The notes beneath the pieces were generated by a model, which saw only the letters and a list, made by a program, of their open reading frames with translations, had not been told where the DNA came from and ran no database searches. This document shows, in pieces, positions 7,436 to 7,471 of a stretch of 7,471 bases of DNA (positions are counted from its first letter, which is position 1; each line of letters starts with the position of its first letter). Location: NCBI GenBank assembly GCA_946630645.1, contig CAMOZD010000053.1:1-7471 (forward strand), written 5' to 3'. The stretch is from an uncultured Lachnospiraceae bacterium. Its GTDB lineage: Bacteria; Bacillota; Clostridia; Lachnospirales; Lachnospiraceae. Both the position numbers and the translations under genes were made by a program.

Positions 7436-7471
7436 GTTTATCTAACAAGTTCTGTCACAGGCCATCGGATT

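Noticed and set aside
7438..7471. Possible C-terminal end of an upstream minus-strand gene (…RWPVTELVR, TAA at 7438-7440)
   Set aside because: Only ten codons are visible, and all three minus-strand frames meet a stop in this short stretch, so a gene cannot be supported. It would fit an operon member just outside the window.

Overview
The window looks like chromosomal DNA of a low-to-moderate GC Gram-positive anaerobe of the Clostridia, possibly Lachnospiraceae. The reasons are strong AGGAGG-type ribosome binding sites, Lys/Glu-rich proteins, a Firmicutes-style cardiolipin synthase end, and a zinc-ribbon/TPM gene pair resembling ydjG-ydjH of Bacillus. The family-level assignment is an inference. 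No rRNA, tRNA, CRISPR array, insertion sequence or phage gene was seen, and no stretch over 300 bases lacks a gene.

Layout. (1) Positions 2-313, plus strand: the C-terminal end of a cardiolipin synthase, with an intact second HKD motif. (2) Positions 314-467: a convergent intergenic region with a small GC hairpin and a long branched stem-loop that is a good terminator for the minus-strand gene. (3) Positions 468-761, minus strand: a stand-alone 97-residue PTS IIB protein of the galactitol (GatB) type. It has its own sigma-A type promoter (TTGACA-17-TAGACT) and an upstream inverted repeat that may be an operator. (4) Positions 985-7422, minus strand: a probable three-gene operon, transcribed from the right edge toward the left. 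In order it encodes a membrane protein with two zinc ribbons (5572-7422), a TPM-domain membrane protein with a polyglycine tail (4301-5557), and a 1080-residue MscS-family channel (985-4227). A perfect hairpin overlaps the channel's stop codon.

How the genes may work together. The zinc-ribbon and TPM genes resemble the ydjG-ydjH pair of the Bacillus pspA-ydjGHI membrane-stress operon (a comparison from memory, not a search). Here the next gene is a mechanosensitive-channel protein carrying two large extracytoplasmic insertions that look like double-Cache sensor domains, plus a long charged disordered N-terminus. The most interesting hypothesis is a membrane-stress module whose effector is a channel that may be gated or tuned by extracellular ligands as well as by tension. 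The PTS IIB gene and cardiolipin synthase appear to be independent units.
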